A DNA stretch of 64,000 nt from Sphingobacterium detergens (GTDB lineage: Bacteria > Bacteroidota > Bacteroidia > Sphingobacteriales > Sphingobacteriaceae). The DNA lies in NCBI RefSeq assembly GCF_003610355.1, contig NZ_RAPY01000001.1:2286500-2350499 (forward strand), read 5' to 3'. The notes below the pieces were generated by a model. It saw nothing but the letters and a program-made list of their open reading frames with translations. It did no database searches and was not told where the DNA came from. Made by a program: the position numbers and the translations under genes. This document shows positions 1 through 7,897 of this stretch, in pieces. Position 1 is the first letter of the stretch; each line of letters opens with the position of its first letter.

Positions 1-2355
1 CTGATAACAGCTATAAATATTGCCGAAAGCAATCAGGAAACACATTACCAGCAACATCTGAGCAACAGTCATCGCTACCTTCAACAGCTGGCGGGCAACC
101 CCTTATTGCAAAATGGACTCCTATTGTCCAGTCCGGTGCTGTACAGCCAGCTCCCCGACTATATCAGCAAAGATCCCAAAGATTTCGGGCCAAAGGAATG
201 GCGGCTGATCTTTAGCCTGCTCCGTTACCTGACGCGAATGACCTTTAAAACATCGCCATTTAGCAGCTTCACCTATACTGGACAGGCACAGTTTATCGGC
301 ACCCACAACGCTATTTTCGACAGTGCAAAACCGTCGATCCGATCCGGCATCCGCCTCCATAACGGATTATTTGAATACATTAAATCCATCCTTAATCAGC
401 ATCCTGTCCTCAACGAATATCTGCTGGTAAGGCTCAACAATACCGTCCGGCTCGAAGAGAATAAATTGTCCTTTCTATTTAACCACCACAATATCGAATC
501 CTTCCAGAAGCTTCCCGCGGTGGGGCTGCAACGTTATATTTTAGAACAGCTGCGTACCGCGGGCACTTCCAATATGACTTTTTCCACGTTGATTCAAATG
601 CTGGAACCTATAGTTGCTCCTGCAGACCGGCACCAGTTAAAACAACATCTTATGCAATTGGTGGATACAGGTTTTCTGGAGCTAAGTACCGATATTTCGG
701 CGATGGACCACCATTGGAGCCAGGCCTTAAAGCATTTTTTAAGCGCGACAAACTGCAAGCATCCCGATATGATGCTTCTCATTCGGCTGCTCGACAGCCT
801 TGCTACGGTTCAGGCGGCCTACCCGCAGGCCAATGTCATGCTACGGAAAGAGCTGCTGGAAATCGCGGAAAAAGAAGTTAACAGCTCCCTTAAACAGCTC
901 CAGAGGGAAACAGGCGCCGCGGCCACAGCGATTACTGCCAATGGTGCAACAGCGCCATTCAAAAAAACAAATCCCGGTCCCCTGCATTTTTCAGGACGAC
1001 AGCTTATTTACGAGGATTGTTACACCGATACAACAGACAGCCTTTCGGAAGCCGCTGTCCGCCAGTTTATCGAAAAAACAGACGCACTGCTGCAGTACCT
1101 TCGACCCATGGAGGCCATGGCTCCCGAAAGAGAAAAAATGCTTTCCTTTTTCAAACAGCATTATCCTGTCCGGGCTAGCGTCAATATCCTGGATTTCTAT
1201 TTCGACTATTATTCCAATGTCAAAAAGCAGGAAAAAGAGGCGGCTCCGCCGCAGCCCACAAATTCCGGTCCATGGATTCAAAACCTTGACCGGCAGCTCA
1301 AAGAAATTGCGGTCCCCGGTCAGGACATCCTCGATTTGGACGCACATTTTTTCGACGCGATGTCCCCAGCTCAACATGGCAATCAAAAAACAGGATACTC
1401 GCGTGGTGTATTCGTCCAGTTTTACGCGAAGCCTGGAGATAAGGCTTTGGAGAGCCCCCTTACTGGGGTTATCAATGCCGTGTTACCGGGGATGGGAAAA
1501 GTCAGCGGTCGCTTTCTGCACCTATTCCCCCCAGCCATGAGCGATAGTATCCGTAGTCATAATGAGCGACTCCATCCCGACCTGCTGAAAGCCGAGCTGA
1601 GCGATGGTTCATTCTTTAACGCCAACATCCATCCGCCATTGCTCTTTCAGGAATGCAGCCTTTCGGACGAACATCGACATTACCCCCCAGAGAAACAGAT
1701 TCCGGTACACGAGTTATCTGTTTGCCATACCGAAGGCGAAGACTTTCTGTCCTTATTTTACCGGGAGCAGGAAGTATTTGCTTATGACCTTTGTCTGGAA
1801 TCCTTTTACAACCGCTCCAATTTCTATCAGCTGATGGCACATTTTAACAGCGATGACAAAGTTTACCTGCAGCCTTTTATTAACTGCATCGACCGACAAT
1901 ATCTCCCCCAGGATCCGGCCACCCTGCCCCTGATACTGCTACCACGTATTGTGTATGCCGAAACAGTCATTATCCGGCGCAAAACTTGGTGCATCCAGCG
2001 GCGCGTTATACCCGCGCCGCAAGGGAAGGAGACCGCTGCGCAGTACTTTGTACGCATCAACAGCTGGCGAGTGGATGCAGGCATACCTGCTGCCGTTTTT
2101 TTATTTTTACGGAAACGGTCCTTTGCTATCGAAGAAGTCGTCAAGGGTCATCAAGCACAAAAACTTTTGCCTGACGATTACAAGCCCCAGTATATCTCGT
2201 TTGAGCAGCCGATTCTGGTCGATCTCTTTGTTCGGCTACTGGCTCGTGCCGGTCAGTACCTTATCCTTGAGGAAGTACTCCCTGCCCTCGATCCGACAGC
2301 AGGCCCAGCACAGGATCAGGTCAAAGAACACCTTATCCAATGGTACAACTATTAA
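1..2355 (+). CDS. Lantibiotic dehydratase, N-terminal (glutamylation) part, 5'-truncated by window edge
   Basis: The frame is open from base 1 with no start of its own (the first start-like codon is a TTG at 106), so the gene begins before the window. The visible 784 codons match the N-terminal domain of LanB dehydratases, which transfer glutamate from Glu-tRNA to Ser/Thr of a lanthipeptide precursor. The family is recognised from overall character, for example the early PLLQNGLLLSSPVLY and RYLTRMTFKTSPFSSFT stretches and the later basic RIVYAETVIIRRKTW segment. The elimination domain is not in this protein but is encoded by the next gene, so the dehydratase is split, as in thiopeptide systems. 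It overlaps the next gene by 16 nt, which suggests translational coupling. Family assignment is firm; the substrate is inferred to be the peptide encoded at 5201-5392. Confidence 0.88.
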   Translation: MITAINIAESNQETHYQQHLSNSHRYLQQLAGNPLLQNGLLLSSPVLYSQLPDYISKDPKDFGPKEWRLIFSLLRYLTRMTFKTSPFSSFTYTGQAQFIGTHNAIFDSAKPSIRSGIRLHNGLFEYIKSILNQHPVLNEYLLVRLNNTVRLEENKLSFLFNHHNIESFQKLPAVGLQRYILEQLRTAGTSNMTFSTLIQMLEPIVAPADRHQLKQHLMQLVDTGFLELSTDISAMDHHWSQALKHFLSATNCKHPDMMLLIRLLDSLATVQAAYPQANVMLRKELLEIAEKEVNSSLKQLQRETGAAATAITANGATAPFKKTNPGPLHFSGRQLIYEDCYTDTTDSLSEAAVRQFIEKTDALLQYLRPMEAMAPEREKMLSFFKQHYPVRASVNILDFYFDYYSNVKKQEKEAAPPQPTNSGPWIQNLDRQLKEIAVPGQDILDLDAHFFDAMSPAQHGNQKTGYSRGVFVQFYAKPGDKALESPLTGVINAVLPGMGKVSGRFLHLFPPAMSDSIRSHNERLHPDLLKAELSDGSFFNANIHPPLLFQECSLSDEHRHYPPEKQIPVHELSVCHTEGEDFLSLFYREQEVFAYDLCLESFYNRSNFYQLMAHFNSDDKVYLQPFINCIDRQYLPQDPATLPLILLPRIVYAETVIIRRKTWCIQRRVIPAPQGKETAAQYFVRINSWRVDAGIPAAVFLFLRKRSFAIEEVVKGHQAQKLLPDDYKPQYISFEQPILVDLFVRLLARAGQYLILEEVLPALDPTAGPAQDQVKEHLIQWYNY

Positions 2356-3209
2356 CAAAAAAGATGAGAGACAATTGGTTATCTGTACACCTTTATAGCG
2401 CCGTGAGTTTAGACCTGATTCTGCTCCATATTGTCAGGCCTTTTCTCGCAGACTATTTTATACCATCAGCTGATTCTTTTTTCTTTATCCGTTATTGGGA
2501 TGAAGGAAGCCATATCCGTTTGCGGATGCAGGTACCAGCTGTTAGGGAGCCCGATCTACTGGATGCGCTCGACCAACAGATCCGGTCGGTACCATCACTG
2601 GGATGCAAGCTGAAGGTTGTTGCTTACGAACCCGAAATAGACCGCTATGGCAATGCCCACACGATCCATTTTGCCGAGCATTATTTTTTCCTTTCCTCCC
2701 GCTATATTTTAGCCCATGTTGTCCCAAAACCACAGCGTGGGTCGCCCTCGACTGAGGCCATACACCTGCAGCTGATCCTGCTCAAGGCACTCGGCTGGGA
2801 GATTCCCCAGTTGTGCCAATTGCTCGATCATTTTATCGCCGGCTGGATACGCCGCCTGTTTGATCCTTTGCAGGATCCCGAGGCGGAGCATCGGTTTTGG
2901 TCAGACCAGTTCGAGAAAAACTTCAATCATAAAGCAGCCGCTTTCAAACCTGCTATTGCTCAGCTTTGGAGCGATCTCGACAGCAAAGAAAAGTCTGATG
3001 ACACCACGGTCTTTTTAACATCGAGTACACAATTGCTCCGCAGCTACTTAGCAGCCGTGGATCATCCCCAAAAAAAGATTGCTATATGTGCGAGCCTGAT
3101 CCACATGAACAACAACAGAGTAGGCTTGTCCAATCTGGATGAAGCCTATGCTTCCTATTGCCTTCGGCATTCTTTACAGGCTATTTTATCTTCCCAAAAA
3201 CCCATATGA
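2340..3209 (+). CDS. Lanthipeptide/thiopeptide-type dehydratase C-terminal (elimination) protein
   Basis: This 289-residue protein matches the SpaB C-terminal or 'thiopeptide-type bacteriocin biosynthesis' domain, which removes glutamate from glutamylated Ser/Thr to give dehydroalanine or dehydrobutyrine. Typical features are WLSVHLYSAVSLDLIL at the start, FFFIRYWDEGSHIRLRMQV at about residues 45-65 (the conserved substrate-handling strand), and a helical C-terminus. Two starts are possible. ATG 2340 overlaps the upstream stop, while ATG 2364 lies eight bases after it and begins directly at the conserved MRDNWLSVHLY. The gene ends in an ATGA overlap with the LanC-like gene, so the three form one translationally coupled operon. 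The function is well supported by family and context. Confidence 0.88.
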   Translation: MVQLLTKKMRDNWLSVHLYSAVSLDLILLHIVRPFLADYFIPSADSFFFIRYWDEGSHIRLRMQVPAVREPDLLDALDQQIRSVPSLGCKLKVVAYEPEIDRYGNAHTIHFAEHYFFLSSRYILAHVVPKPQRGSPSTEAIHLQLILLKALGWEIPQLCQLLDHFIAGWIRRLFDPLQDPEAEHRFWSDQFEKNFNHKAAAFKPAIAQLWSDLDSKEKSDDTTVFLTSSTQLLRSYLAAVDHPQKKIAICASLIHMNNNRVGLSNLDEAYASYCLRHSLQAILSSQKPI

Positions 3210-5152
3210 CAACTCTTTTTAACAGTACCCAGCGGCAACGGCTGACCGAACATCTCGAACAGGTGACCCAACATATCCTCCAGGCCTGCCGGCAGCACCA
3301 AAGTGGGCTATATTGGTTGAGCCCCTATTATACAAGTGAAACGACCTACGATTTTAAGGTCACGACCGACCTATTTCAGGGCAATAGCGGTATTGCACTT
3401 TTCTTCCTTGCCCGTTATTCGTATAGCGGATCGCAAGCCGATCTGCATATCGCCCAACGGACAATGGATTTTGTCTCTGATCATCTGGAGCAGAACAGCC
3501 CGCAGGGTTTTGGTTTATTTACAGGACTTTCGGGAGTAATTTACACCTATATTCGGTTATTCGAACTTGGCGGCGGTCAGCAATATCTTGACCGGGCCTA
3601 TGCACTTGCCCTAACCTATCAGGATCAACTTGTGCGGCAGACCATTAAAGCCGATCTGCTCAGCGGTTACTCGGGCAGTCTATTTGTACTGACCCTGTTG
3701 CAACATTATCACCCCGAGCCAGCGCTGATCAAACTAATCCAAGAGCTGATTGACCGCCTGGTCGCGGAGGCACGTCCATCCGAAAAAGGCTTAAAATGGG
3801 ACTACAACCAATCCAAATCCGCCTACGATAGCCTGACCGGATTTTCCCATGGCGCCTCGGGGATCGCTTATATACTACTGGAAGTAGCCGAATATTTTGA
3901 CAATAAGGCCCTATTGTACCTTGCCGAAGAGGCGCTGCTCTACGAAATGCAATATTTCCATGCCGATTTTGACAACTGGCTCGATCTGCGCCTCGGAAGT
4001 CATCGTCTCCAGACCGCCAATATACAGCATTGGGAGCTGAAAAACTTTCTGCCTCATATCCAGGAGCTCAATTCCTGGGCACATGGTGCCGCAGGGATCG
4101 GTCTGGCCCGGCTCGCAGCCTGGCGGGCAACGGGTAAAACAGTATACCTGGATCAATGCCGCAACATCGCCAAAAAATGCAGCACGACTATCCTTCGGGC
4201 TGACCGGCAGGACTATACCGTCTGCAGCGGATATGCCGGTCTGCTGTCCTTTATGCGCGACTATCCACATACCGCACAGGAATACAGCGGTGAACTGCTC
4301 CTGCATGTCATTGATAAAGCGCAGCTGCAGTACCAGACTACCGGCAGTTACAACAGCTATATCTCTGCTGGCCGTGACGACTATGGGCTGCTTTCCGGCG
4401 CGGCCGGAATTGGCTACAGTATCCTGCAGCTGCTCGACAGCGATATGTCTTCTATCTTCTGCCCGAGCCTCCCGCCTCCTCATAAATCAATACAACAAGC
4501 AATCAAGCTAAACCTTAGGGACCTTCAGCGGGGGCTTTTGAAAAAGTACTACCCCCTGACCCTACAACAGCTGGAGGAGCAACCTGCCATGCGCAAGATC
4601 CTTGATCAGGAGAACGGTCTCCATGATTTTGAAAACAGCTTGACGGAACAGCTCCTTCAGGCTGATCCAGCCCCTAGCTTGCAGGCTGTTTTTGCACTGG
4701 AGCAGACCCAAAATAAGCTGTGGAAACAACATAAAGGCCATCTGTGTTACAGCAAGAAAAATGCCTATATCAAAAGTAAGATCCAGCAGCTAACGGATGG
4801 AAAAATGCTGGACCTAAGCCCGCATTCCCTTATGCTGGCCGACCACGTCAGCTTATATCTCCTTGACGAAGCGCTACGGGGAGCTCTGGCACTCCCTTCA
4901 GATAAGCTGGCCGTCCTATTTATAGCTGACGAATGGGGTGTCAGCAGCAGCTACATTGGGTTGATCAGTATGCTGATTGTACAACAGGTGGAAAATACAC
5001 CGCTAACAGGAGCCTTATTATGTGATCAGGTCAGCAACAAACTGAGATCCATGATCGGGGAACTGGATGCGGATCATTCCCTAAAGGCCCACATATCCGC
5101 GCAGATCCGACTGCTATTTGAAAGTGGTATACTGACCACCGTGGATGTATAA
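3206..5152 (+). CDS. LanC-like lanthipeptide cyclase with incomplete zinc site
   Basis: I chose ATG 3206, which overlaps the preceding TGA, over the upstream TTG at 3158. The 648-residue product carries the LanC alpha-toroid motifs in order: GNSGIALFFLARYS (about 55), GLFTGLSGVIYTYIRL (about 105), GFSHGASGIAYILLE (about 210), SWAHGAAGIGLARLA (290), VCSGYAGLLSF (339) and GLLSGAAGIGYSIL (about 395). LanC enzymes add Cys thiols to dehydro-residues using a zinc held by one Cys and a Cys-His pair. Here those positions read A292, C340 and S341, so only one ligand is visible. Residues of about 430-648 form a C-terminal extension beyond the usual LanC length and resemble nothing I recognise. Either cyclisation uses another geometry or the protein has a different job in the pathway. 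The cluster's exporter must lie left of the window. Confidence 0.82.
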   Translation: MTTLFNSTQRQRLTEHLEQVTQHILQACRQHQSGLYWLSPYYTSETTYDFKVTTDLFQGNSGIALFFLARYSYSGSQADLHIAQRTMDFVSDHLEQNSPQGFGLFTGLSGVIYTYIRLFELGGGQQYLDRAYALALTYQDQLVRQTIKADLLSGYSGSLFVLTLLQHYHPEPALIKLIQELIDRLVAEARPSEKGLKWDYNQSKSAYDSLTGFSHGASGIAYILLEVAEYFDNKALLYLAEEALLYEMQYFHADFDNWLDLRLGSHRLQTANIQHWELKNFLPHIQELNSWAHGAAGIGLARLAAWRATGKTVYLDQCRNIAKKCSTTILRADRQDYTVCSGYAGLLSFMRDYPHTAQEYSGELLLHVIDKAQLQYQTTGSYNSYISAGRDDYGLLSGAAGIGYSILQLLDSDMSSIFCPSLPPPHKSIQQAIKLNLRDLQRGLLKKYYPLTLQQLEEQPAMRKILDQENGLHDFENSLTEQLLQADPAPSLQAVFALEQTQNKLWKQHKGHLCYSKKNAYIKSKIQQLTDGKMLDLSPHSLMLADHVSLYLLDEALRGALALPSDKLAVLFIADEWGVSSSYIGLISMLIVQQVENTPLTGALLCDQVSNKLRSMIGELDADHSLKAHISAQIRLLFESGILTTVDV

Positions 5153-5158
5153 ACAAGA

Positions 5159-5181
5159 AAGTCAGGTACGCGACCTGACTT
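5159..5181. terminator. Bidirectional terminator between LanC-like gene and precursor
   Basis: A 9-bp perfect stem (AAGTCAGGT / ACCTGACTT) with a 5-nt loop sits between two convergent genes. The T-rich tail (TTTCTTGTTTA) is on the minus strand, so it mainly ends the precursor transcript. Confidence 0.6.
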
Positions 5182-5200
5182 CCCAATCCTTATCATTGCA

Positions 5201-5392
5201 TTAGCAGATTACCGTAGTACATCTGACCGGCGGGTTATGATGATCATCTGTAGGCTCGGTATGTGTTGGTTCGGACACATTTCCCAAACCACCAGAGAGG
5301 CGTTTTGCCACCTCGCTATCGATACTTGTTACAAAACTTTCTAATTGGAGATCCTCCAGATTTAATTTGATTTTTTCTACTGAATCTTTCAT
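5201..5392 (-). CDS. Class I lanthipeptide precursor (pinensin-type leader)
   Basis: This 63-residue peptide has the leader motif common to Bacteroidota class I lanthipeptides: KLNLEDLQLESFVTSID at about residues 9-25, resembling the LxLxxLxVxSFVT core of pinensin-family leaders that LanB recognises. A GG at 34-35 ends the leader-like part. The following core-like segment ends in PPVRCTTVIC, with two Cys and several Thr plus one Ser that could form (methyl)lanthionine rings. The region between them is rich in T, E, D and H. It runs convergently to the LanBC operon and has its own terminator, so precursor and enzymes are expressed separately. Leader recognition and context are strong; ring pattern and cleavage site are not deducible from sequence alone. 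Confidence 0.83.
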   Translation of the reverse strand: MKDSVEKIKLNLEDLQLESFVTSIDSEVAKRLSGGLGNVSEPTHTEPTDDHHNPPVRCTTVIC

Positions 5393-5450
5393 GACTACTA
5401 AGTTTAATTGTAATGCCTACTGTGATAACGGGTTTTCAGCTTATCCCCGG

Positions 5451-5492
5451 TTGCAACAGTACTAAGTTATAATTATTGCAACATAGTTGCAA
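5451..5492. promoter_or_regulatory. Three TTGCAA boxes upstream of lanthipeptide precursor
   Basis: TTGCAA occurs at 5451-5456, 5476-5481 and 5487-5492, that is 60-100 bp upstream of the precursor start on the minus strand. Each box is palindromic and the outer pair is 25 bp apart. A regulator site is a guess from repetition and position. The rest of 5393-5639 holds no gene I can support. Confidence 0.3.
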
Positions 5493-5639
5493 GAAGTTTT
5501 TAAATTAATTTATTTCCCTTTGAACACCATGGCGCTTGCTTTAAATTAATAAGGTTGGTTTTTTAGGCATGAACTGAACTCAGGCATGTTGATATTTAGC
5601 AGCAATAGGTATCTGCCAATGAAAGTATATAAAATAAAA

Positions 5640-5666
5640 TAGGCTAGGGAATCAACACCTAGCCTA
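5640..5666 (-). terminator. Terminator downstream of small membrane protein gene
   Basis: A perfect 9-bp stem (TAGGCTAGG / CCTAGCCTA) with a 9-nt loop. On the minus strand it is followed by ATTTTATTTT. It lies 50 bp after the stop of the 5715-5918 reading frame and supports that frame being a gene. Confidence 0.6.
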
Positions 5667-5714
5667 TAAAAAATACAATAATCTAACCTGCCTAAGGTAA
5701 TTGAAGAACCATTT

Positions 5715-5918
5715 TCAGGGCAGGAAGGTTTTAAAAAATTTTCGAAATTTCCAGCCCATACAAAGTAAGATCACTATTAAACCAATGAACCAAAGATCTG
5801 GAGTGGAACCTGATCGGTGTTTATCGGTTGTTGACTTTTGTGCTCTTTGCGCGCTAAGCGCATTGACATTGGTGGAAAGGCTCCTGTTTGCTATCCTATT
5901 TGACTTTGATTCCTGCAT
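5715..5918 (-). CDS. Small single-pass membrane protein, unknown function
   Basis: A 67-residue protein with a polar, Ser/Asn/Lys-rich N-terminus (about residues 1-40) and one C-terminal membrane segment (LWFIGLIVILLCMGWKF) followed by basic residues. The start ATG has a purine-rich GGGAGAC seven bases upstream, and a good terminator follows the stop on the same strand; both favour this frame over the overlapping plus-strand frame at 5701-5937, which only starts with TTG. I do not recognise the family. The topology is N-terminus outside or inside with a single C-terminal anchor. Confidence 0.45.
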   Translation of the reverse strand: MQESKSNRIANRSLSTNVNALSAQRAQKSTTDKHRSGSTPDLWFIGLIVILLCMGWKFRKFFKTFLP

Positions 5919-6191
5919 AAAAAGTCTCCCTCGCTAACCGGTCAGTCCACTATCCGGATGAAATCGAAAATTACTGTCTATCCAACCTCATCCGAGGCCC
6001 AAAGAACAGACTGTTTTTATAAAAATCACTAGAACTAGTGATTGACCACCATCCAATTTTATACTATCTTGAAACTAATTAGCCGACACGATATTACGCC
6101 ATACCATAGGCCAGCAGATGGCACTTGGAGTTATTGATTTCAATTGTCATTAATCCAATGAAATGATGTTAACCATAATAAACGGATCCAT

Positions 6192-7796
6192 ATGAAAAGA
6201 CAACTCCTATTAACCGCATTGGCACTGAGCTTTACCGCTCCTGTCCTGGGCCAAGTTGCCACAAAAGTTTTCACATTGGACTTGGGCAGTCCTTCCCGAA
6301 ATTCGCTTACGAGCAGCGACACTTTAGCCAAACAAGATAAACAGCGTGGTGACACTACAGCCAAGCCAGATAAACGCGGCCATCGTCCTTCAACCAGACT
6401 GGATATACGGAGCCGTGAGCCCTTAGCCTTCAATCTGATTAACGCAAATCCCTACAAGTATACCTATGTAATCAATCACAGATTGGTCAATCTCTTTGAA
6501 AACAGCGGTCCCAATCCATTGGACAGTATCGGAAAAATCCTCAGTGGCAAAGCTGTCCCAGTCCCGCCAAAAGATACACAAGCCGCTATCACTGATCAAC
6601 AAATCAAGGAAACGGAGGCGAAAATCGACAGCGTAAACAATGAAATCAAAGAGCTTTTAGGGCAAAAGTCAGCCGATACGAAAAATAAAGATGCGCAAAA
6701 CAAAAATCTTATTATAGATATGCAGATCATGCAAAAGAAGCTTCAAATTGACTCATTGATTGCAGATCGTGATAAATTAAAAAAACAATTGGAAGCTATT
6801 TATCTATCGCGTTCGGCTTATTCCACCACTTTTGTCAATACGGTTAAATTCAATAATTTTTTGGGTACAACGCGGCTTGGCACGGCAAAAAAAGAAAGCG
6901 ATGATATCGAAAATATTAAAACAGCGATCAGCATACTCAGCCAAAAGTTCAATGACCTGGACCTGGAGCTGAACAAATATATAGGGAAGATCGCTGCCGA
7001 AGATTTTCTTCAAGCGGATAGCTTTTCAACTAAGAGAAGCGATTTTTTGACCGCCTTTGCATCGGTGATCAGCAGCAGCCAAGAAATCAGCAATGAAGCC
7101 AACCAGTTTGACGAAACCAAGAAAATCTATGGAGAAACGCTTAAAAATATCCAGCCCGTTTCGGACAAGATCAAAGAAAAGGTAAACGAAATGCAGCAGC
7201 TTAAACTTCACAACTACCTGCTGCCCGTGGATATCAACGGCAAAAATATCGATGCCGTCGAAGTGACCGTGGAGCGTTATGCCCGTAATAAAGCTACCCC
7301 CTCCTTGGATAAATATACCTACAACATCTGGGTAAAAGGCGGCGTCAAAATTGACGTCAGCGCCGGTGTGTTTATTTCCTCATTAATGGACAAGGAGTAT
7401 GAGATCAGAGGCACAGGCGCAAATCAAACCATTTGGGATAAGAAAAAAGGAAATTATGATTTTGGCTTTGGATCGACGGTCAATCTTTCCCTGCGCAGTG
7501 CGGATTGGGTGCGTCCAACATTGAGTCTGGGCGCGTTATTTACAACCAATCAAAAATTTCAGCTTTTGACCGGAATAGGTGTTATTTTAGGTAAGGAAGA
7601 GCGCATTATCCTTCAGGGCGGTCTGAGTATGGGCCGGACTTCCAGCATCATGGGCGATTACAAAACCGACGGTTCAGTCAGTTACGATCTGGGAACAAGC
7701 GGTACTGTCCCCACAAACGACAAATTTACTTTTGGCCATTTCTTTGGGATTTCCTATAATTTTGGAAAGGTCAACAAAGAAACCCCAGCCAAATAA
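6192..7796 (+). CDS. Secreted coiled-coil protein with C-terminal outer-membrane barrel-like region
   Basis: The 534-residue product starts with a clear signal peptide (MKRQLLLTALALSFTAPVLGQ). A charged linker rich in K, D and R follows (about 35-75), then a long helical region with heptad character (about 135-210, TDQQIKETEAKIDSVNNEIKE and KKLQIDSLIADRDKLKKQLE). The last 170 residues alternate polar and hydrophobic residues in short strands with many Gly (WVKGGVKIDVSAGVFIS, FGFGSTVNLSLRSADW, LLTGIGVILG, FGHFFGISYNFGK), the pattern of a small beta-barrel or OmpA-like sandwich ending near the C-terminus. It is probably an envelope protein, but I do not know the family. It converges with the peptidoglycan-active gene downstream, so shared function is not implied by operon structure. 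Confidence 0.7.
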   Translation: MKRQLLLTALALSFTAPVLGQVATKVFTLDLGSPSRNSLTSSDTLAKQDKQRGDTTAKPDKRGHRPSTRLDIRSREPLAFNLINANPYKYTYVINHRLVNLFENSGPNPLDSIGKILSGKAVPVPPKDTQAAITDQQIKETEAKIDSVNNEIKELLGQKSADTKNKDAQNKNLIIDMQIMQKKLQIDSLIADRDKLKKQLEAIYLSRSAYSTTFVNTVKFNNFLGTTRLGTAKKESDDIENIKTAISILSQKFNDLDLELNKYIGKIAAEDFLQADSFSTKRSDFLTAFASVISSSQEISNEANQFDETKKIYGETLKNIQPVSDKIKEKVNEMQQLKLHNYLLPVDINGKNIDAVEVTVERYARNKATPSLDKYTYNIWVKGGVKIDVSAGVFISSLMDKEYEIRGTGANQTIWDKKKGNYDFGFGSTVNLSLRSADWVRPTLSLGALFTTNQKFQLLTGIGVILGKEERIILQGGLSMGRTSSIMGDYKTDGSVSYDLGTSGTVPTNDKFTFGHFFGISYNFGKVNKETPAK

Positions 7797-7833
7797 GCAG
7801 ATCGGAGAACCGCTTTTATCATCTGCTACAAAA

Positions 7834-7868
7834 ATAACTTCCACTGTTCAGGTAACGGTGGAAGTTAT
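7834..7868 (-). terminator. Terminator between convergent genes
   Basis: An 11-bp perfect stem (ATAACTTCCAC / GTGGAAGTTAT), extended inside by GTT/AAC, followed on the minus strand by TTTTTG. It ends the 7898-9478 transcript and may also stop the plus-strand one. Confidence 0.7.
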
Positions 7869-7897
7869 AACAGCGTAAAGGTTGCCCACCTCGCCGA

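Noticed and set aside
800..1540. 246-codon plus-strand frame inside the dehydratase gene
   Set aside because: It is an alternate frame of the LanB gene; the product is unnaturally rich in Arg and Ser, and the LanB frame shows family motifs.
3911..4483. 190-codon minus-strand frame inside the LanC-like gene
   Set aside because: Shadow of the GC-rich LanC-like coding sequence; no family motif.
5701..5937. 78-codon plus-strand frame opposite the small membrane protein
   Set aside because: It starts with TTG, has no ribosome site, and the opposite frame has an ATG, a purine-rich site and a terminator.
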